From Alviniconcha marisindica (lineage: Eukaryota; Mollusca; Gastropoda; Provannidae), in assembly GCA_018857735.1 (NCBI GenBank), contig JABMCL010002055.1, positions 1,642,501 to 1,706,500 on the forward strand: 64,000 bases of DNA, written 5' to 3'. A model generated the notes under the pieces. That model saw only the letters and a list, made by a program, of their open reading frames with translations, was not told where the DNA came from and ran no database searches. The translations under genes and the position numbers were made by a program. This document shows, piece after piece, positions 49,954 to 63,117 of the stretch (position 1 is its first letter; each line of letters opens with the position of its first letter).

Positions 49954-50646
49954 AGCATCTGAGCAATTCTGACTAATAAAAGCAGAAATATGCAAATATT
50001 TTGGGGACAGTTAAAAAAAAAAAAAAAATAATGTACCTCTTTTGCATGTCCATGTGTGTGAAAAGGCTGTCAAAAATATATGGCAAGGAATGCCGAATAC
50101 TGAAAGACCAGTTTATCAATATTTTTGAGCAACTGAACTTTAGCTTGTTAAATTTAGCCAAAACATCAGGAAAGGCACAGCAGAAAAGCCATACAGTATA
50201 AGTTTATGAGAACATCATGTACAATACCAAAATTACACTGTACAATAAAGGTACACGTGCAGTGATTCAGAAATAGTTATAAAATAGAGAATAAGCATCA
50301 CAATCAAACAAAAAACAAAAGATTGTCATGACCACAAACTAAAAAGAAAGAAAAAAAGAAAAAGCACCAGTCACCCAAAACTGACTTAAGGTTCATCATG
50401 TATGTTTTCATATTTTGCATACTCCACTGTCCCATGTCCCCCCCCCCCCCCCCCCCCCCAGCAGTAAAGTCATGCACCCAGACTGCTTATCAAGAAAACT
50501 TGGTTAGGAATGCATTCACCATCTCACTGTTAGTGATACAGATAGTCCATCCTTACCTACATGCAATTTAACGATTATGCACACATCACTACACAATGTC
50601 TTGAACATATCGCACTCGACTCTGTCTTACTAGCTTTGCACTTGTT

Positions 50647-51014
50647 TTAGTTCTTGCCTACTTGGTCAGCTGAGTTTGTTGCACTAACGTCGAGACTGGT
50701 GATTGTGGCAACCAGATTTTGTTTGTGTTTTATAGACATTTCATGGTGCTGAAGGTTGTGTTTTCTGAATGAAGTATTTCCAAGGATGAAGCTGCTTCTT
50801 TTGTCAGCACGTTCTGGGTGTTGCAGACACACTTTGCAATACATTTTTCTCTCTACTTCATCATACTTCAGCCAGGGAAACTCCACCAACCAGGAGCCCA
50901 CAAACTCCCTGCGCCGGCTGGCCTCATACAATTTGGATTTCAACTGCCTTTCTGCTGAATCATCTTCTCCGGTGTATTCCAATAAAGCCTTAGGTGTCCA
51001 TCTTTGGGGAAAGT
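50647..51014 (-). CDS. Alternative terminal exon: TTF/BED-type zinc finger
   Basis: Acceptor is ...tttctgtttctgttacag|AC, phase 1; 121 residues. After an acidic linker comes EFVGSWLVEFPWLKYDEVER then MYCKVCLQ, FILGNTSFRKHNLQHHE and SIKHKQ. The Trp-Leu, C-x2-C, F-x-x-G, F-[RK]-x-x-x-L-x-x-H and S-x-x-H pattern is that of TTF-type fingers found at the N-terminus of hAT-like transposases and ZNF862-like host proteins. A short Ser/Thr/Asn tail follows. No hAT catalytic or dimerisation domain is nearby. Probably DNA-binding. Confidence 0.88.
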
Positions 51015-51728
51015 CTGTAACAGAAACAGAAATCTGACAAACTATCCCCCCTTTTTTTTTAAAGTTGTGCCAGCACATTCATTTGATCCTGATGGATATT
51101 AAATGAAGTAATTGGAGATATTAAGTGAAGTAACTGGAGAAAGCAAAGATCAATCATGAATGTAGTGGTGACCTTTGCACATGAGACTGGTTTTTGCAAT
51201 CTTTTCTCTCCCTTGGAAATACCCAAAACGTATTTAACAAATACTCAAATTAGCCCACTTTTAACACAAACCATTCATCTGATTTGTTATTCCATTCCCA
51301 GACGCCACATTTGACAACAAAGGACTGATACAATCCCACATCCCTTCCCCAAGTATCCAATCAGTTTGAGAGGGTCAATATTCTTGTCAATGCAAAAGTA
51401 CTTCACGCTGATGCCAGTCACTAGCGAAAATAATACTAGCCAAATCATTTGCAATGCTACTCAAGAAGGAAGGCATGCTAAGTCTCAGAAAAGTGAGAAA
51501 ATGGCAGTGAGAAAGAATGACTGAATGAATGATTTATTCATTCTTGATATTTAGTGCAGTCAGCCATGAATGTCTACCGTCATACAAGGGTCAACACAGG
51601 CTTCATCAAATCACAAGTCAGATTCACTGTTCATGACACACATCATTTTCTGTTCAATGAAAATTAAGATGAATGAACCAGGCAGGCAAAAAATAGGAAG
51701 GTAGAATTCCTGGCAATGAGTGAAGCAT

Positions 51729-51990
51729 TGGGAGCAGGGATAGCTCAGTGGCAGAGCGCCAGACTCGCGATAGAAAGGTTGCGGTTTTGAGTGCCAGGAG
51801 TATTTTCTTCTCCAAGGTGAACTTTCTGTTCTGACTCTTAGTTCAGTATCCATTCCACCCCTGTGTTATCGTAGCAGCATGTAAAAGACCCCAATGGTTC
51901 TACCAAAAGTGCAGGTGGCAGGTTACTGCTAACCACACCTGCATCTTACGTATGTGGATTTGCATGAAGTGATGCTGTAGACTGGTGCAT
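51729..51990 (+). repeat. tRNA-derived SINE
   Basis: The head gggatagctcagtggcagag contains a perfect A box (TAGCTCAGTGG at 51741-51751), followed by cgccagactcgcgat and a degraded B box (ggttttgagtgcc at about 51783). The tRNA-unrelated body runs on to about 51990 or beyond; the 3' end is not clear. This is a decayed insertion, not a tRNA gene, since the B box is broken and the acceptor stem does not close. Confidence 0.7.
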
Positions 51991-52351
51991 GTATAGTGTA
52001 CACAGAATATGCACTGAGATGGCAGCAGTTTCACATAGCACCAGCCATGTAACAACTAAACAGTGCAGTAAGCACACTATTTTGAATGATATTCAAAGAT
52101 GCGCTTTAAAAAGCTAGTCAGTGAATCAGAATCACATGCAACAGAAGCGCAGCAAATCAGCTTGAGAGCTGAGAATAGTGCTACATAAAAGCGATCAACA
52201 TCAACCATGCAGAACTATAAAAGCAATCAACATCAGCCATGCAGAACTATGTTTTAACCTACTCCAGGCTTAAATGACAACTTCTGACAGTTCTGGATTC
52301 TCAGTAGAGGGCACATTATGCCCACAGCAGTGCGTCCACTGCAGGAGAGCG

Positions 52352-52410
52352 AGTTCTTGGATTTTAACATCTCATCAACCACATGTGCTATATGGTCACC
52401 TCAAAAGAGA
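52352..52410. repeat. SINE-like interspersed repeat, partial copy
   Basis: gttcttggattttaacatct then catcaaccac and ggtcacctcaaaag; first half only. Confidence 0.55.
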
Positions 52411-53417
52411 CAGACACACTGACTGACAGATAGACAGAACAATTTTATGCTGTTATGTTATAGTCATTTATTCAACATGCAGGTATGGTAAAAAATCCAA
52501 TCTAACGTGCTCATAGACACATCAACATTTATCAGCTGCCACGACAAGAAATTCATTCCTCTGACTGCACCAAATAAACAAAACATTTTATGCTCACCAA
52601 AATAATAAACAAAACTGTACAATTATGCAATCAAAACTTTGTACCATTCAATCTCTATTTCATTCACAAAACTGAGCAGATACAGTGAAAGGATGGACAC
52701 ACAGGAGGAAGCTGCTATTACTCTGAATCAGCTTATTATGTTGGATATTAAACTAGGAACTGCAAAGGAATAAAATATTCAAGCAGTATTTACAACCAGT
52801 ATACTTTCAGTGTGATAAGTCACCAAACACAGAGAATACCATCCATTAACTTGCACACTCGTACAAACTGCTGTCCAGTTCAGACTACACTTAAAGTTCT
52901 ATATACTAATAATCAAGGGAATTGGCTTCCACATTGTCACAACATTTTGGACCACATGGCAATACTTTTCACTTCTATTACAATATTAGTCAGACTCCTG
53001 CTCCAGTCTTGTGGGTAGCGCAATGTCTCTGACTAAAGTAACAGAAACACTGCGTCAGAACCTGTTATAAAAATGTGTCAGTTGGAAACAGGAGTCGGAT
53101 GTATACCTTGGTTAGCCTCTTCAGTCAGACCTTGTTAGTTCACAAAAAATTATCCCCGAAACAGGAACTCAAGCAATACTAATATCCACCCTGTTGCAGC
53201 ACAGAATCTATTGCAATGTGGATGATCACAATGCTGGAAACAAAATGCATGTTAAATCATTCCGCACTGATAATATTTCTGAGAATAATGGCCTCAATTC
53301 AAATCCTGTGTTGTCTTGCTAAACAAGGTTCAGCCAATGAGAACTGGGCTGGTCAATACTATACTACTTCCACTATGATGGCCAAGGCACATTCTGCTGT
53401 CTATGCTGTACGGGGAA

Positions 53418-53470
53418 TTAGTTCTTGGATTTTAACATCCTATCAACCAAAGAGATCTCAGGATGAGGTG
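53418..53470. repeat. SINE-like interspersed repeat, partial copy
   Basis: ttagttcttggattttaaca then tcctatcaaccaaagagatc; first half only. Confidence 0.55.
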
Positions 53471-54462
53471 CCCAAGGAACATACTTCCAGTGCTGTTCAT
53501 CTCCACTGAATGACGTTGTATCATATTCCAACTGATCATTAGTTTTCTGTTTTGGCAAACTTCATGCAAATTGAACTTTCCACTTTTACTGTTTTCATGC
53601 CTGTCCAGACTTTTCGTCTTATGGTGCACCTTACAAACATTAAATTTGTCTGATCTGTGCACATTGTCTAAATCATGGAGACACTGAACAGCTCTTTTGC
53701 ATACATCAACTGTGGTGTGTGATCTTAAAATGTGGCAGCATGCTTGATGACACAATGGGTGTGACCTCCAACTTTTGGACAAACATCACCAACTTCCTGA
53801 ATCCAAGTCAAACTCCACCAACCTGTGAGCTGCTGATATCTGTGCACTGAGGATTTTTAACAATCACCACTTCCTTTTTTCTTGGGGGGAGGTAGGGGAG
53901 GGGAAACCACATTCATACCCTATGCAATTTTTTTAAATTTCTCTTCACATTTATTTCTGCTCATGGGCACCTGCATGTGGGTGGGTGGTGGTAGTGGTGG
54001 AAAGGGGTAGGCAAATATATGGAGTTTGATACATGTGCAACAATATTGCTCGCCAAATTGTATGGCTTCTGTCCTCAGTACATGTGGCCTTCTTTTTAAT
54101 GGGTGTGGATACGCACAGAGCTGCTGCTATTTGTGTAAATGTGATGACTGGTGACACTGCTTTATCACTTGTGTGGCACATCAAGTTATTTTTGCCATTG
54201 ATAAATTCTATCAATTTGTTTCACAAATCAGCCTGTTTAGTCCGGCTCTGTGAACGTGTGTCTGTGCGCAAACAGGTAATTAATACATGTGCAGTGCTAG
54301 TACTATTACTGGTCAAAATGTATGTCAAACTGACATGCTACTCATCCCATTTTGTTGGCTTGCCTTGCCTTACTGTTTTAAGAGTGTGCATGAACTATTG
54401 GTGTACTTTAATTTGCTGTGCAACAGTGAACCCAAACTTCCTTATATGGGCAATAAAATTTC

Positions 54463-54770
54463 TTATTGTATTTTAAAATGATAAAATCCGCCTTGAACTG
54501 TATTTGAACTTTCTTCTGCCTGCCTCAGCTTCTTGCGCAGTCGAGATGCTCTGACCTGCAACCTAACTCGCTCTCTTCTGGCAGCCTTTTCCTCTTCACT
54601 CAACATGCTTGTTGGCACATAGGTCCTTCTCTTAGTTGTTTGCCTAGATGCCACCAAGTCCTCACTTATCTCCCGTATAGGAACAGAATACATGTAGTTC
54701 TTGCTCTGCTTCTGTGCTGGCGCCCCCTTTGCTGCGGAGGATGGCGTCATTCTCTGGATAAACCCCAAAC
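54463..54770 (-). CDS. Alternative terminal exon: basic, bZIP-like
   Basis: Acceptor is ...ctgtttgtttatttcctag|GT, phase 1; 101 residues. It opens LGFIQRMTPSSAAKGAPAQK; the core is SEEEKAARRERVRLQVRASR then LRKKLRQAEE, a long basic helix. This could be a bZIP-type basic region without an obvious leucine zipper, or a distant relative of the basic YR motif (RRERVRLQ...LRKKL). No homologue recognised with confidence. A single-copy module between the CENP-B-like and TTF exons. Confidence 0.65.
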
Positions 54771-55531
54771 CTAGGAAATAAACAAACAGCTTGGTCAGCC
54801 CTTCAGTTACTGAAGTTAGACTTTAAACAATTACAGTTTTAATGGCTCACTAAGAAATAAAAGAGAGAAAAAAACAAAAAACTGAAGTAGGGTTTTGATG
54901 ATGTACGCCACACTGAGACGTGAGCTGCTCTGTACTGCAACCCAATTTTTATTGCTTCCAGTGATCTGTCTCATAAACAGGAAGGACCCCAATTTACTAC
55001 ACATCTCATAAAATAAAAAAAAGAGGGGGGGGGAGCTATCCACAAGCACTGAAATAAGAAACCGAAAGCAGCATAGCATCCGTACAGCACAGAGAACAAA
55101 GGCACACCTTGTATCATCAACCTTCGGAAACAGACACTGTCCACATTCCTAAGCACATCCATGTCCACCAATGGCAAAGAACAACTGCACACAAGTCTCC
55201 AGGAAAACCCAACAGCCGAAAGAAAGCAGCTGCACAACAATTTTTGCTCCTCTATGAGACCTAGCCAGGTCAAGAAGAACCCACAATGTGACTGAATAAC
55301 ATCCATATGTACTGACAGCGTATCACTTTCCAGTTCTTGACTGTCAACACATAAAATAACAAGACAACCTGGAACAGGATCCCCTCCCTCTCCAAAAAAC
55401 ATGAAACTTAAATGGCATACAATCAGCAATCACTACCCTACATCTCAGTACACACTGTACAAAGATAATGTTATTTTCGTAAAATTATATTTGTCCACTT
55501 CGAAGTTCATCTTGCTCAATTGCCTGATCAA

Positions 55532-55836
55532 TCATGATGGCAGTTTGTCTGTGTCTTGTGTCTCCTTGGCCTTGGTTTTCTCATACATCTGCAGAATTTC
55601 CTCTTTTTTCTTCAGTATGGCAAACACTTGTGTCTTGGAGATTCCAAAAGCAGCAGCCAACTGTCGCTGACTCATGTGGCTGCTCTGCTGGATCAGATCA
55701 ACACGTAGTTTCAATGGCAGCAGGTTGCGTCGAGAGGGTAGTGATCCCATTGTGTAAATCATACGAGTGTATTCGTCCAAATCCCCCTCGCTCCAGTCAG
55801 GAATCACTCTCATTAGCTGCCCAGAATCTCCTGGTC
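55532..55836 (-). CDS. Alternative terminal exon: CENP-B/pogo-type helix-turn-helix
   Basis: Acceptor is ...tctgccttcttcaag|GA (AG six bases further in, ...gaccag|GA, is also phase 1); about 100 residues. An acidic start (DWSEGDLDEYTRMIY) is followed by LPLKLRVDLIQQSSHMSQRQ, LAAAFGISKTQVFAILKKKEEI, the first helix-turn-helix of CENP-B, Tigger and pogo-family proteins (Q-R-x-L-A-x-x-F-G-I-S-K-T-x-V). It ends in a short charged tail. The second HTH and DDE domain of pogo transposases are absent, so only a DNA-binding half-module is kept. Confidence 0.88.
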
Positions 55837-56743
55837 CTTGAAGAAGGCAGAGAAAATATCACCTTTTACTGTTTAAGTCTGACCGAGTCTGGGTGAGACA
55901 CTCACTAGGTATAGACACCGATTTGGAAACAAAAGAAGAGAAAAGAAGAAGAAGAAAAGATGCAAATGCTAAGCCCTGAACCCTACTTTTTTCTGGGGTT
56001 AGCATTATTGTTTTCTACTGATATGCACAGAGTATTATGTGCTACATATAGCAGGTACAAGTAGCAATAACATGAGCATCTTCCTTGGAAGAAAACAATG
56101 AACACTAAAACGGTACGCTCTGCACAAAAAGCTGACAGCAATAGTTTACAAATGAAATCACACCCTTCAGTTGGCTTGGGAAAACAAGGAAACCTAAAAC
56201 TGCAGGGTGCAACAGAACCAAAGCTGCAAATGTTAGCTGCGAGTTTTCAGTTCTGCATCTACTCAGTTCTGCATCTACTTGCCTTGGTTACTTGTTCATA
56301 TTGATTAAACAGACCAGTCTCGCCATCACTACAGAAGCCCAAAAATCTCTGGAAAGTACCAGCAAAGAACATAAATGTATACATGATAGATACAAGAAAG
56401 AAAGGAAAAAGGTGTGTCATTTGAGTGGTTGTCCATGTATTTACATGTCTGTAAAGAGCAAGTTGTGTTGACCACCCAGGCAACAAGCTTTCTTCCGTTT
56501 TCTTTATCACACGCGAGTTGTAAACCACACCAGCATAATGTACTGCTTGCAATTATAGTTTTTAAAAATCCAGTCACGACCCCCCACCCCCACCAGCAAA
56601 AATAACAGATCATTTGCAGTGTTACAACAGGAAGGCAGAAGGGGGGGGGGAGGAGGATAGAGACAGAGACAGGGAGAGAGCGAGACAGAGAGAGAGAGAA
56701 CTGGTTTGGTTTGATGTTCAGCAATAATGTTGTAAATGGGCAT

Positions 56744-56812
<69 letters not shown>
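56744..56812. repeat. (CA)n microsatellite
   Basis: About 34 CA units, one of the few long dinucleotide tracts right of 46 kb. Confidence 0.95.
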
Positions 56813-56815
<3 letters not shown>

Positions 56816-59800
56816 TTATACAGACTTCATGAAAATGGCTTCTTGATTGGTGACTGCACAATGAACAGTTTTAAATTACACTGCGAAGAAAGACAGATAA
56901 AGATAAAGGAATCTGTTTGCTTAAGATACAGAGCAACAATCCCTTCAAGTGGGTGTTTTGTCCACACTTGTTCATGAAAGAGTCATCTTGACAGACCATC
57001 CTCAGTACCACCCTGGTGTATCATTCCCATCCTCAGTACCACCCTCATGTATCATTCAGTCTTCCGGTCACACTGTGAAACTCTGTTCAAATCTACAGCT
57101 TCAGAATCAGTCCTTTTCTTAATCCACCTCACTGTTATGATTATTATGCTTAATACTATAATAGTACTTAACAATACCGAGTCATAAGCTTACTGGTAAC
57201 AATACAGAGTATTCCATTCACAACAAAGAAAGCTAATGAAGAGCAATCAGAAAATCCATCAACCAACATACAAAAACTGCTGTGCCATCAGCGAATGTTC
57301 AGTGAGAACGTTTTGTTTGTTTTTTAATTGTGTCGTAGTGAAGTACATGTTCCATACTTGATGATGTCAATATTGTCAGTTTGCGTAGGCCACACTGTGG
57401 TGGTCATGTGCCACAAGCACTTTATGTGCAGCATAAAGTTATGCACAATGGCTGATTTCAAATGTAAACATTTCTTGCTGATGAAGAGCTTTTCTGCAAA
57501 ATTCCTTTTTCTTTAACCCCTTTCAAAAAGAAAGAAAGAAGGAAAGAGATGCAAATGTTTAGCCAACTCACATTCAACTCCTAGGACACAAATCTTTTCT
57601 CTCTTTTTTTTTTTTTTTTGCACACCCCCTTGCAGTTTCAAAAACCTCTATTCAACAGACTCCAAGAAAAGCCACATTAAGGATTGCTAACATTTAGCTG
57701 CTTAGCCGCATTTCAGCAAAAGGTAGAATGAATACACAATCTACACCACTGTCTTGCATTCCCGACATCTGCATGACTTTGAAGCTAATAGTATTACTAA
57801 TGCTCATGAAAATATGTAACTCCATCCACCCATGGAAGTTATCCTTGTAAGTCTGAAATCTCGTTTCACACATCTCTTGAGAAAAGGCCGACACCGAGTC
57901 TTCATCATGGGCAGCCTCATGTCCAGACACAGACACATGGATAACAAACCATGATCATCATAAATAGAAGCTTACATGATTTTTATAAAAGTCTGAGACA
58001 GTTGGGGGAAAAGAAAAAAGAAATCTTACACCTCAAAAGTATATGCAATTGAGAACTTTATTCTGAATAAGCATAAAACAAGAGACCAAAATACAGTTGG
58101 AGAGGCATACCGTAATTTCCAGATTATAAGTATATGATTATACTTCTTTCCCCATCAAAATTTGCCCATGCACCGGGTATTCAGTAGTGTTTTTCTGTAA
58201 CTCAAATTTGCGCAGACTTGGGTGTGCATGATTTTCCAAAGACTGATGTTTCGAGCACACACGAGTCAGAAACAGTAATTATGTACCTTGAAAACATATC
58301 TTACATGATCTAAGAAAAGAACTATAAACATTCAACAGCCATTACCATCAGTCTACTGCAATCTTTACATGTAATGTTGGTACATGGCCAAAAACAAAGT
58401 ACATGTCAAATTGTATTTGAACAAAGTTTGAAGATGAACGGCATAATTTCAGCTTGTCTAACAAAAATCCTGCCGATACGAACTAACTAGAGAAACACTC
58501 TGGATGCTTCCACCATAAGGTCTTAAAGGCAAAATGTTGTACCATTCATCTCTGGTGAATAATGCCAGACAGCTTTGTGTTTTGAAAGTGCCCATACATT
58601 TTTCTACACCTTACTGAAGGTACAAACTTTGTGCCTCAGAACTGGAAGAGCATTCTCTGTGAACTTTTCAGTTTTCACAGTAAGATGTGATGCACCTCAT
58701 ATTTGCAATGCCTTGCAGTCCAGAAATTATGGTAATAAAGACAACAGTGATCTTGCAAGCAAAAAAAGAAAGAAAAAAAACTAGCCAGGGGACAATTAAT
58801 CATCAAGATCTTGCAAACAAACTCTTCATCGTTAAATTCTGCATCCTTTCATAATTGCTCAACCACTATATGTGACTATAATAATATATAACTTGGCCAA
58901 AACTCTCACTACTCTATACAGAACTTCAAACCACTGTCACTCTCTATTTCCTCAAAACCCAACTTGTTTCCTTAAAAAAGAATGAAAAAAGAAAATCCAA
59001 CTCTGTATGAACTTTCCTTCCAATTAAAAACACAAACTTGTCAGGTCTAACTTCAATAGTTCATCGTGGTTTACACCAAACCACTTGGGTTTTTTGTACA
59101 TTTTTCTTTTTTTCTTTTTCCAAAATGATTCTTCTTTTGTTTTCTTTCTTTTCCAAATGGTTGAACAATCTGAAGATTTGCAAAACTAGTCAGGCATACC
59201 CCCCCTCCCCAGGAAATGAATTGTGCAGCAAAACTAGTCTTGAGAAAGATAAAAGTCAGCAACTATGATGAGGACCGGTACACATTTATTGTCAACACTG
59301 ATCCTTTTACATTTAAGCAAGACACATTTACAGTGCACACAGAAACACACACAGAGTTCATCTACATTAAACCTTTTACCTCTGTAATCCACTCCTGTTT
59401 GACATACATATAATAACATGTCCTTTAAAGTAACCTACCCCCCCCCCCCTTTTTTTCTTTTTTCTTTTCTTTTCTTTTCCTTTGTTGTTGTTGCTGTTGT
59501 TTTTAATGCTGGTTTTCTTCTCAAATACTTATTTGAGAATGATTGACGCAGCATTCAAAAACTGCAAAACAAGGAGTTTGTCTATAATTTATAAATCAAC
59601 TAATACAGTAACAGTCTTCAGCAATACTCTGCCACTAACTGAAAAGTGAAAGACAAATTAAAATTTAAAACAGTTGTATTTGCTACAGACTGCAGAGGTA
59701 AAAGGGTTTACTGTGGTACAATACCATGTCACTGGCTGGAGAGAAAAAAATACAGGGCAAAATACTGCACTCCAAATAAAAGTATAAACTCGGCCCCTTG

Positions 59801-60527
59801 TGGTCAAAACCGAATGTGGGTGGGTGCCCAGTGGTGGGGTGTGGGGGGCACAAAGAGAATGTACAATAAAATTTTAAATGAACATAACAGTATCCCACTG
59901 TTTTTTTAAATATCTCTCCCCACAACAGACTTCTGATGTTACCTACTGAGTAAACCATTCTCCTTACACCTTAGACAATTATTTTGTCACTCTCAAAGAT
60001 TTGTTTTGTCATTTGTCACTTTATTTACATTATCATAAAACAATAAAATCAAGCATACAATAATAAGTTCAACAACAGTAACAATTGTATTCAGCACTAT
60101 TACAAAAAAACGATAACAGCAGTAGTACATATGTGGCACATCTATTTGTATTTTTGGAAACAAGAGGTAAAGTGCTGTCAAAATGCAGGTAACTACATAA
60201 CGTTTAGCCCCTGAGATACTTCCCTAATATTTAACAACAGATCAACAAAGACAGTTGACTTTACGAACAGACTTACACAGCACTGTCAACAAAATTTTGA
60301 TCTTACTGGTATTTAGACAACATTAAAATAGGCAAACTTTGATGATGATCTGCATTCAAAACAAGAAAACACAACTCTTCATTCAACTCTTTCTCTGCCA
60401 TGATCTTGGAGTTCACAAATAAAAGCAGGTAAACCATGATCATAAAAGGTTTGAAAGCTTTTGCTTACATTTTTGCTTTGTCAGATAATGTCAGTTAAAG
60501 GAAAACTACTTGTTAGTCATTACAAGT

Positions 60528-60910
60528 TAGTAATTGGATTATAACATCCTGTCAACCACACAGGACACACAAGGGAGTTAATTAGTGCTTGAAATACATA
60601 ACACAAGTCTGACAACAAAGACCTGAGTCACCTACAGTAACTCTCATCTGGCATGCGTATTACCAGAGGCGACTCAGGTCTTTGTTATTGTACTTGTGGT
60701 ACATATTTTGAGCGCTAATAAACTCCCTTGTGTGTTCATTCTGCACAAGCACTCTGGGCCTTGTTCTGTTTGAGATTTCTATATGCACGAGCACTCTGGG
60801 CCTGGTTCAGTTTTAGATTTCTGTTATAAGCAAATTCACATTTCAGAACTCTTCTCTACCTTTTCTCAAGTCAGTCCACAAAACCAGTCACTAGGCAAAC
60901 ATAAAATAAA
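60528..60910. repeat. SINE-like repeat copy split by insertion
   Basis: The first half (ttagtaattggattataaca, tcctgtcaaccacacaggac) stops at about 60564, and the second half (ttataagcaaattcacattt, agaactcttct, tccacaaaaccagtcac) resumes at about 60829. The intervening 265 bp are a foldback element plus a duplicated tail. Confidence 0.65.
60565..60735. mobile_element. Foldback/MITE-like element
   Basis: The outer 15 bases acacacaagggagtt (60565-60579) are perfectly inverted at 60721-60735. The arms continue imperfectly for about 65 bp to gacctgagtc / gactcaggtc around a loop of about 38 bp. Non-coding, 171 bp. It sits inside a SINE-like copy. The following 60736-60825 is a 42 bp unit (gcacaagcactctgggcctt...) present twice. 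Confidence 0.75.
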
Positions 60911-62003
60911 ACATACATATATCAACACCAAACACAAAATTTCAGAGAGTTAGTCCCTTCAATATTACCCATGTTAAAAGACCACATAAGGCTAGGACAT
61001 GCTGGTATTGTCAACTATTCAGTCTAATTTATGGATTACCAGATTCAAGAAAAATGAAAAACTGGGAAGGACAGAAGCAACAGCAAATTAAAGGTAGGTA
61101 ACCTGGTGTTTTATGCCACTATGGTTATACCAGGGCAAAGCCAATTTAAAAAATGTTTTATACAAAATGCATAATAGCAAATACCAGTGCCATATGGAAG
61201 CAAGCGCCACTTACCACCTACCATCTCCTAGTTGCTCAACAAGAGCAATGTGAAAAAGCCTAACTCTTAACAAAATAAGTATGAGAGTTTCTGGAGAGAA
61301 AGAAGAAAAAAAGTCAGCAGAAAAATGACAAGACAAAAAGAGTAAGAGTCATTACAAGTACCGATGTACAAGATATGATCTAATTAGGCATCTTAATAAT
61401 TCTCTGTGCCATTTCTTACTAAAAGACCTAGAACTGAGCAAAATCAGTGGCTAATACCTCACTCTATTCCCATGACTAGACAAAGTAGCTATCAACCAAG
61501 CAAGATGTTCACTCCATACTACTGATGAATCTACTTTGATACCTACAACTTTACCTTATCTATTCACACCACTATAACTGAAAGGGAACTTGTCAGAAAT
61601 AGAGGTGCTACACCTAAAAAGACAGTCTTAAAAAGATTTAAATTATTTTTTTAGTGTAAGCCACAAAGAAATTTCTTAACTCTAGATGCCTTTGTCTTGT
61701 GCTATTATGGAATGAGATCCGAAATGACGTGTCCTCGAAGGTGAATGGTCTGTCACCTTAGTTTACTGTTGTTTTGTGTGGAAATTTGCCCAGCAGAAGC
61801 TGGCCTCTTCTACAGCTGACGTGCCCCCCCACCCCCCTGAGTGGCAGTAATGCACAGAAACAGCAAAACGTGCTTATGTCTTCACCCAACAGGTTCAAAT
61901 TCTGATTCAGTTCTATCTTTTAAACATGATGTACACAAACTGTTCTAGCAATGGCCTGGGCAATGACAATGTACAATCCAAGTTGACCAGGTACACTTGG
62001 TCA

Positions 62004-62332
62004 TTATTTAGAATGGAAATTTTCAAAGCACTGATATCGACACAATGCTACTTTACAATGGTTACAAAAAAAGGTGGTTTCCACAGCTCGGTTTGACAGT
62101 GTCTTCCTGCCTGTTCTGATGCAGTTGCGACACCGCCTCTTTCTCCCATTGATGCGCAGCAGCTTGTGATGTCCAATACTATCCACAGGGGTTGTGTACT
62201 TGGAAGGGAGTCCAGTGGCTGGCTGTTCATTATATTCTATCCCTTCCTCAGCAAGGCAGACAGTGTAGTAATTCAGCTCACTTGTTTGTTTTCCTGAAGA
62301 CAGGTTGGGTTTGGGTTGTTGTTTTTTGGCTT
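62004..62332 (-). CDS. Alternative terminal exon: piggyBac-type cysteine-rich zinc domain
   Basis: Acceptor is ...gattttttttaaaaag|AA, phase 1; 108 residues. A long polar linker (AKKQQPKPNLSSGKQ...) precedes GRKRRCRNC, RTGRK, FFCNHCKVALCRYQC and FENFHSK. The ligand pattern C-x2-C-x19-C-x2-C-x4-C-x3-C-x4-H matches the piggyBac cysteine-rich domain, closest to the 14-15 kb pair (CKVALC versus CGVALC), not to the 47-49 kb pair. Its acceptor has an A-rich last stretch and is weaker than most. It is the first intact module in transcription order. Confidence 0.78.
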
Positions 62333-63117
62333 CTTTTTAAAAAAAATCAATCTTACATCTAAAGTGCATGTCAACAAAGTCAATCGATGTCAGCACAAGT
62401 GACACTTGTCTTCTCTTTACAGATTGACGCATGACATGTACATAAATCATAATGCCCACTCAGCCAAGTCATATCTGGCCTTCTCTTGGCAGACTAATAC
62501 TACAAGTATGTATGCCCACTCAGTAAATGGTGGTATCACTATCAGGGTAAAAATCCCACCTCCAAATTTAATTTTGAATGTTTTTAACGTATTCGTTTCA
62601 TCCAACACATAAAAGTATTCAGACAAAGGGGTGGAGTGAGCTGACATAAATTTGAATGAACAAATGTTCCAAGTTAATCAACAAATGTTCTCTTTTTTTG
62701 TTTTTTTTACAACAGAGCACAGCCATCCAAACACTTACTGTATCAGCAAGAAAGGAACTGTTTTACTAGATGAATGTATTACATACACATGCAACAGTTC
62801 ACATTAAGTTAGTCAATGATGATTGTTCTTTACCATATTACATCTGCACATGTACATAAACAACCCTCCACCATGCCACTAAAACTGTCACACTGTATCA
62901 AACACAAGTGGGAAAATCAGCTGGGCACAAAACATAATTTTTACTGTTTGTTTCGATAGATTTTTAAGATATGACAAAAATCTTGGTACATATTCGTGCT
63001 GTACTTCTGTTTCAGATGGCTCATTGTCATCTAGCCCTTTACATTTTCTATTCAATAGCTGCAATCCAACTTTTGATGATATACTAATGCAAAATTTGGA
63101 AGCTGAAACTCTCAAAC

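Larger units (their letters stand above)
51015..54462. other. Inter-module stretch with interspersed repeats
   Basis: No module seen. A tRNA-derived SINE at about 51729-51990, SINE-like copies at 52352-52410 and 53418-53470, and a 32 bp tandem duplication at 52186-52250. A minus-strand frame at 53432-53782 has several Cys and His but no recognisable spacing and no phase-1 acceptor. Confidence 0.5.
55837..62003. other. Long module-free stretch
   Basis: About 6 kb without an acceptor-led phase-1 domain. Contents: (CA)n at 56744-56812, interrupted GA run at 56640-56698, a 33 bp tandem duplication at 56994-57056, short T-rich runs, a SINE-like copy split by a foldback element at 60528-60910. A minus frame at 57694-57936 (81 residues) lacks a usable acceptor and matches nothing I recognise. 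If common exons of the array lie inside the window, this is one place to look, but I see none. Confidence 0.45.

Noticed and set aside
51729..51800. A functional tRNA gene
   Set aside because: A box is good, but the B box is degraded and the stems do not pair; it is a SINE head.
53432..53782. Cys/His-rich minus-strand frame as a zinc-finger exon
   Set aside because: Cys and His spacing fits no finger type, and no phase-1 acceptor leads into it.
57694..57936. 81-residue minus-strand frame as a terminal exon
   Set aside because: A stop lies just upstream without an AG acceptor between, and no domain is recognised.
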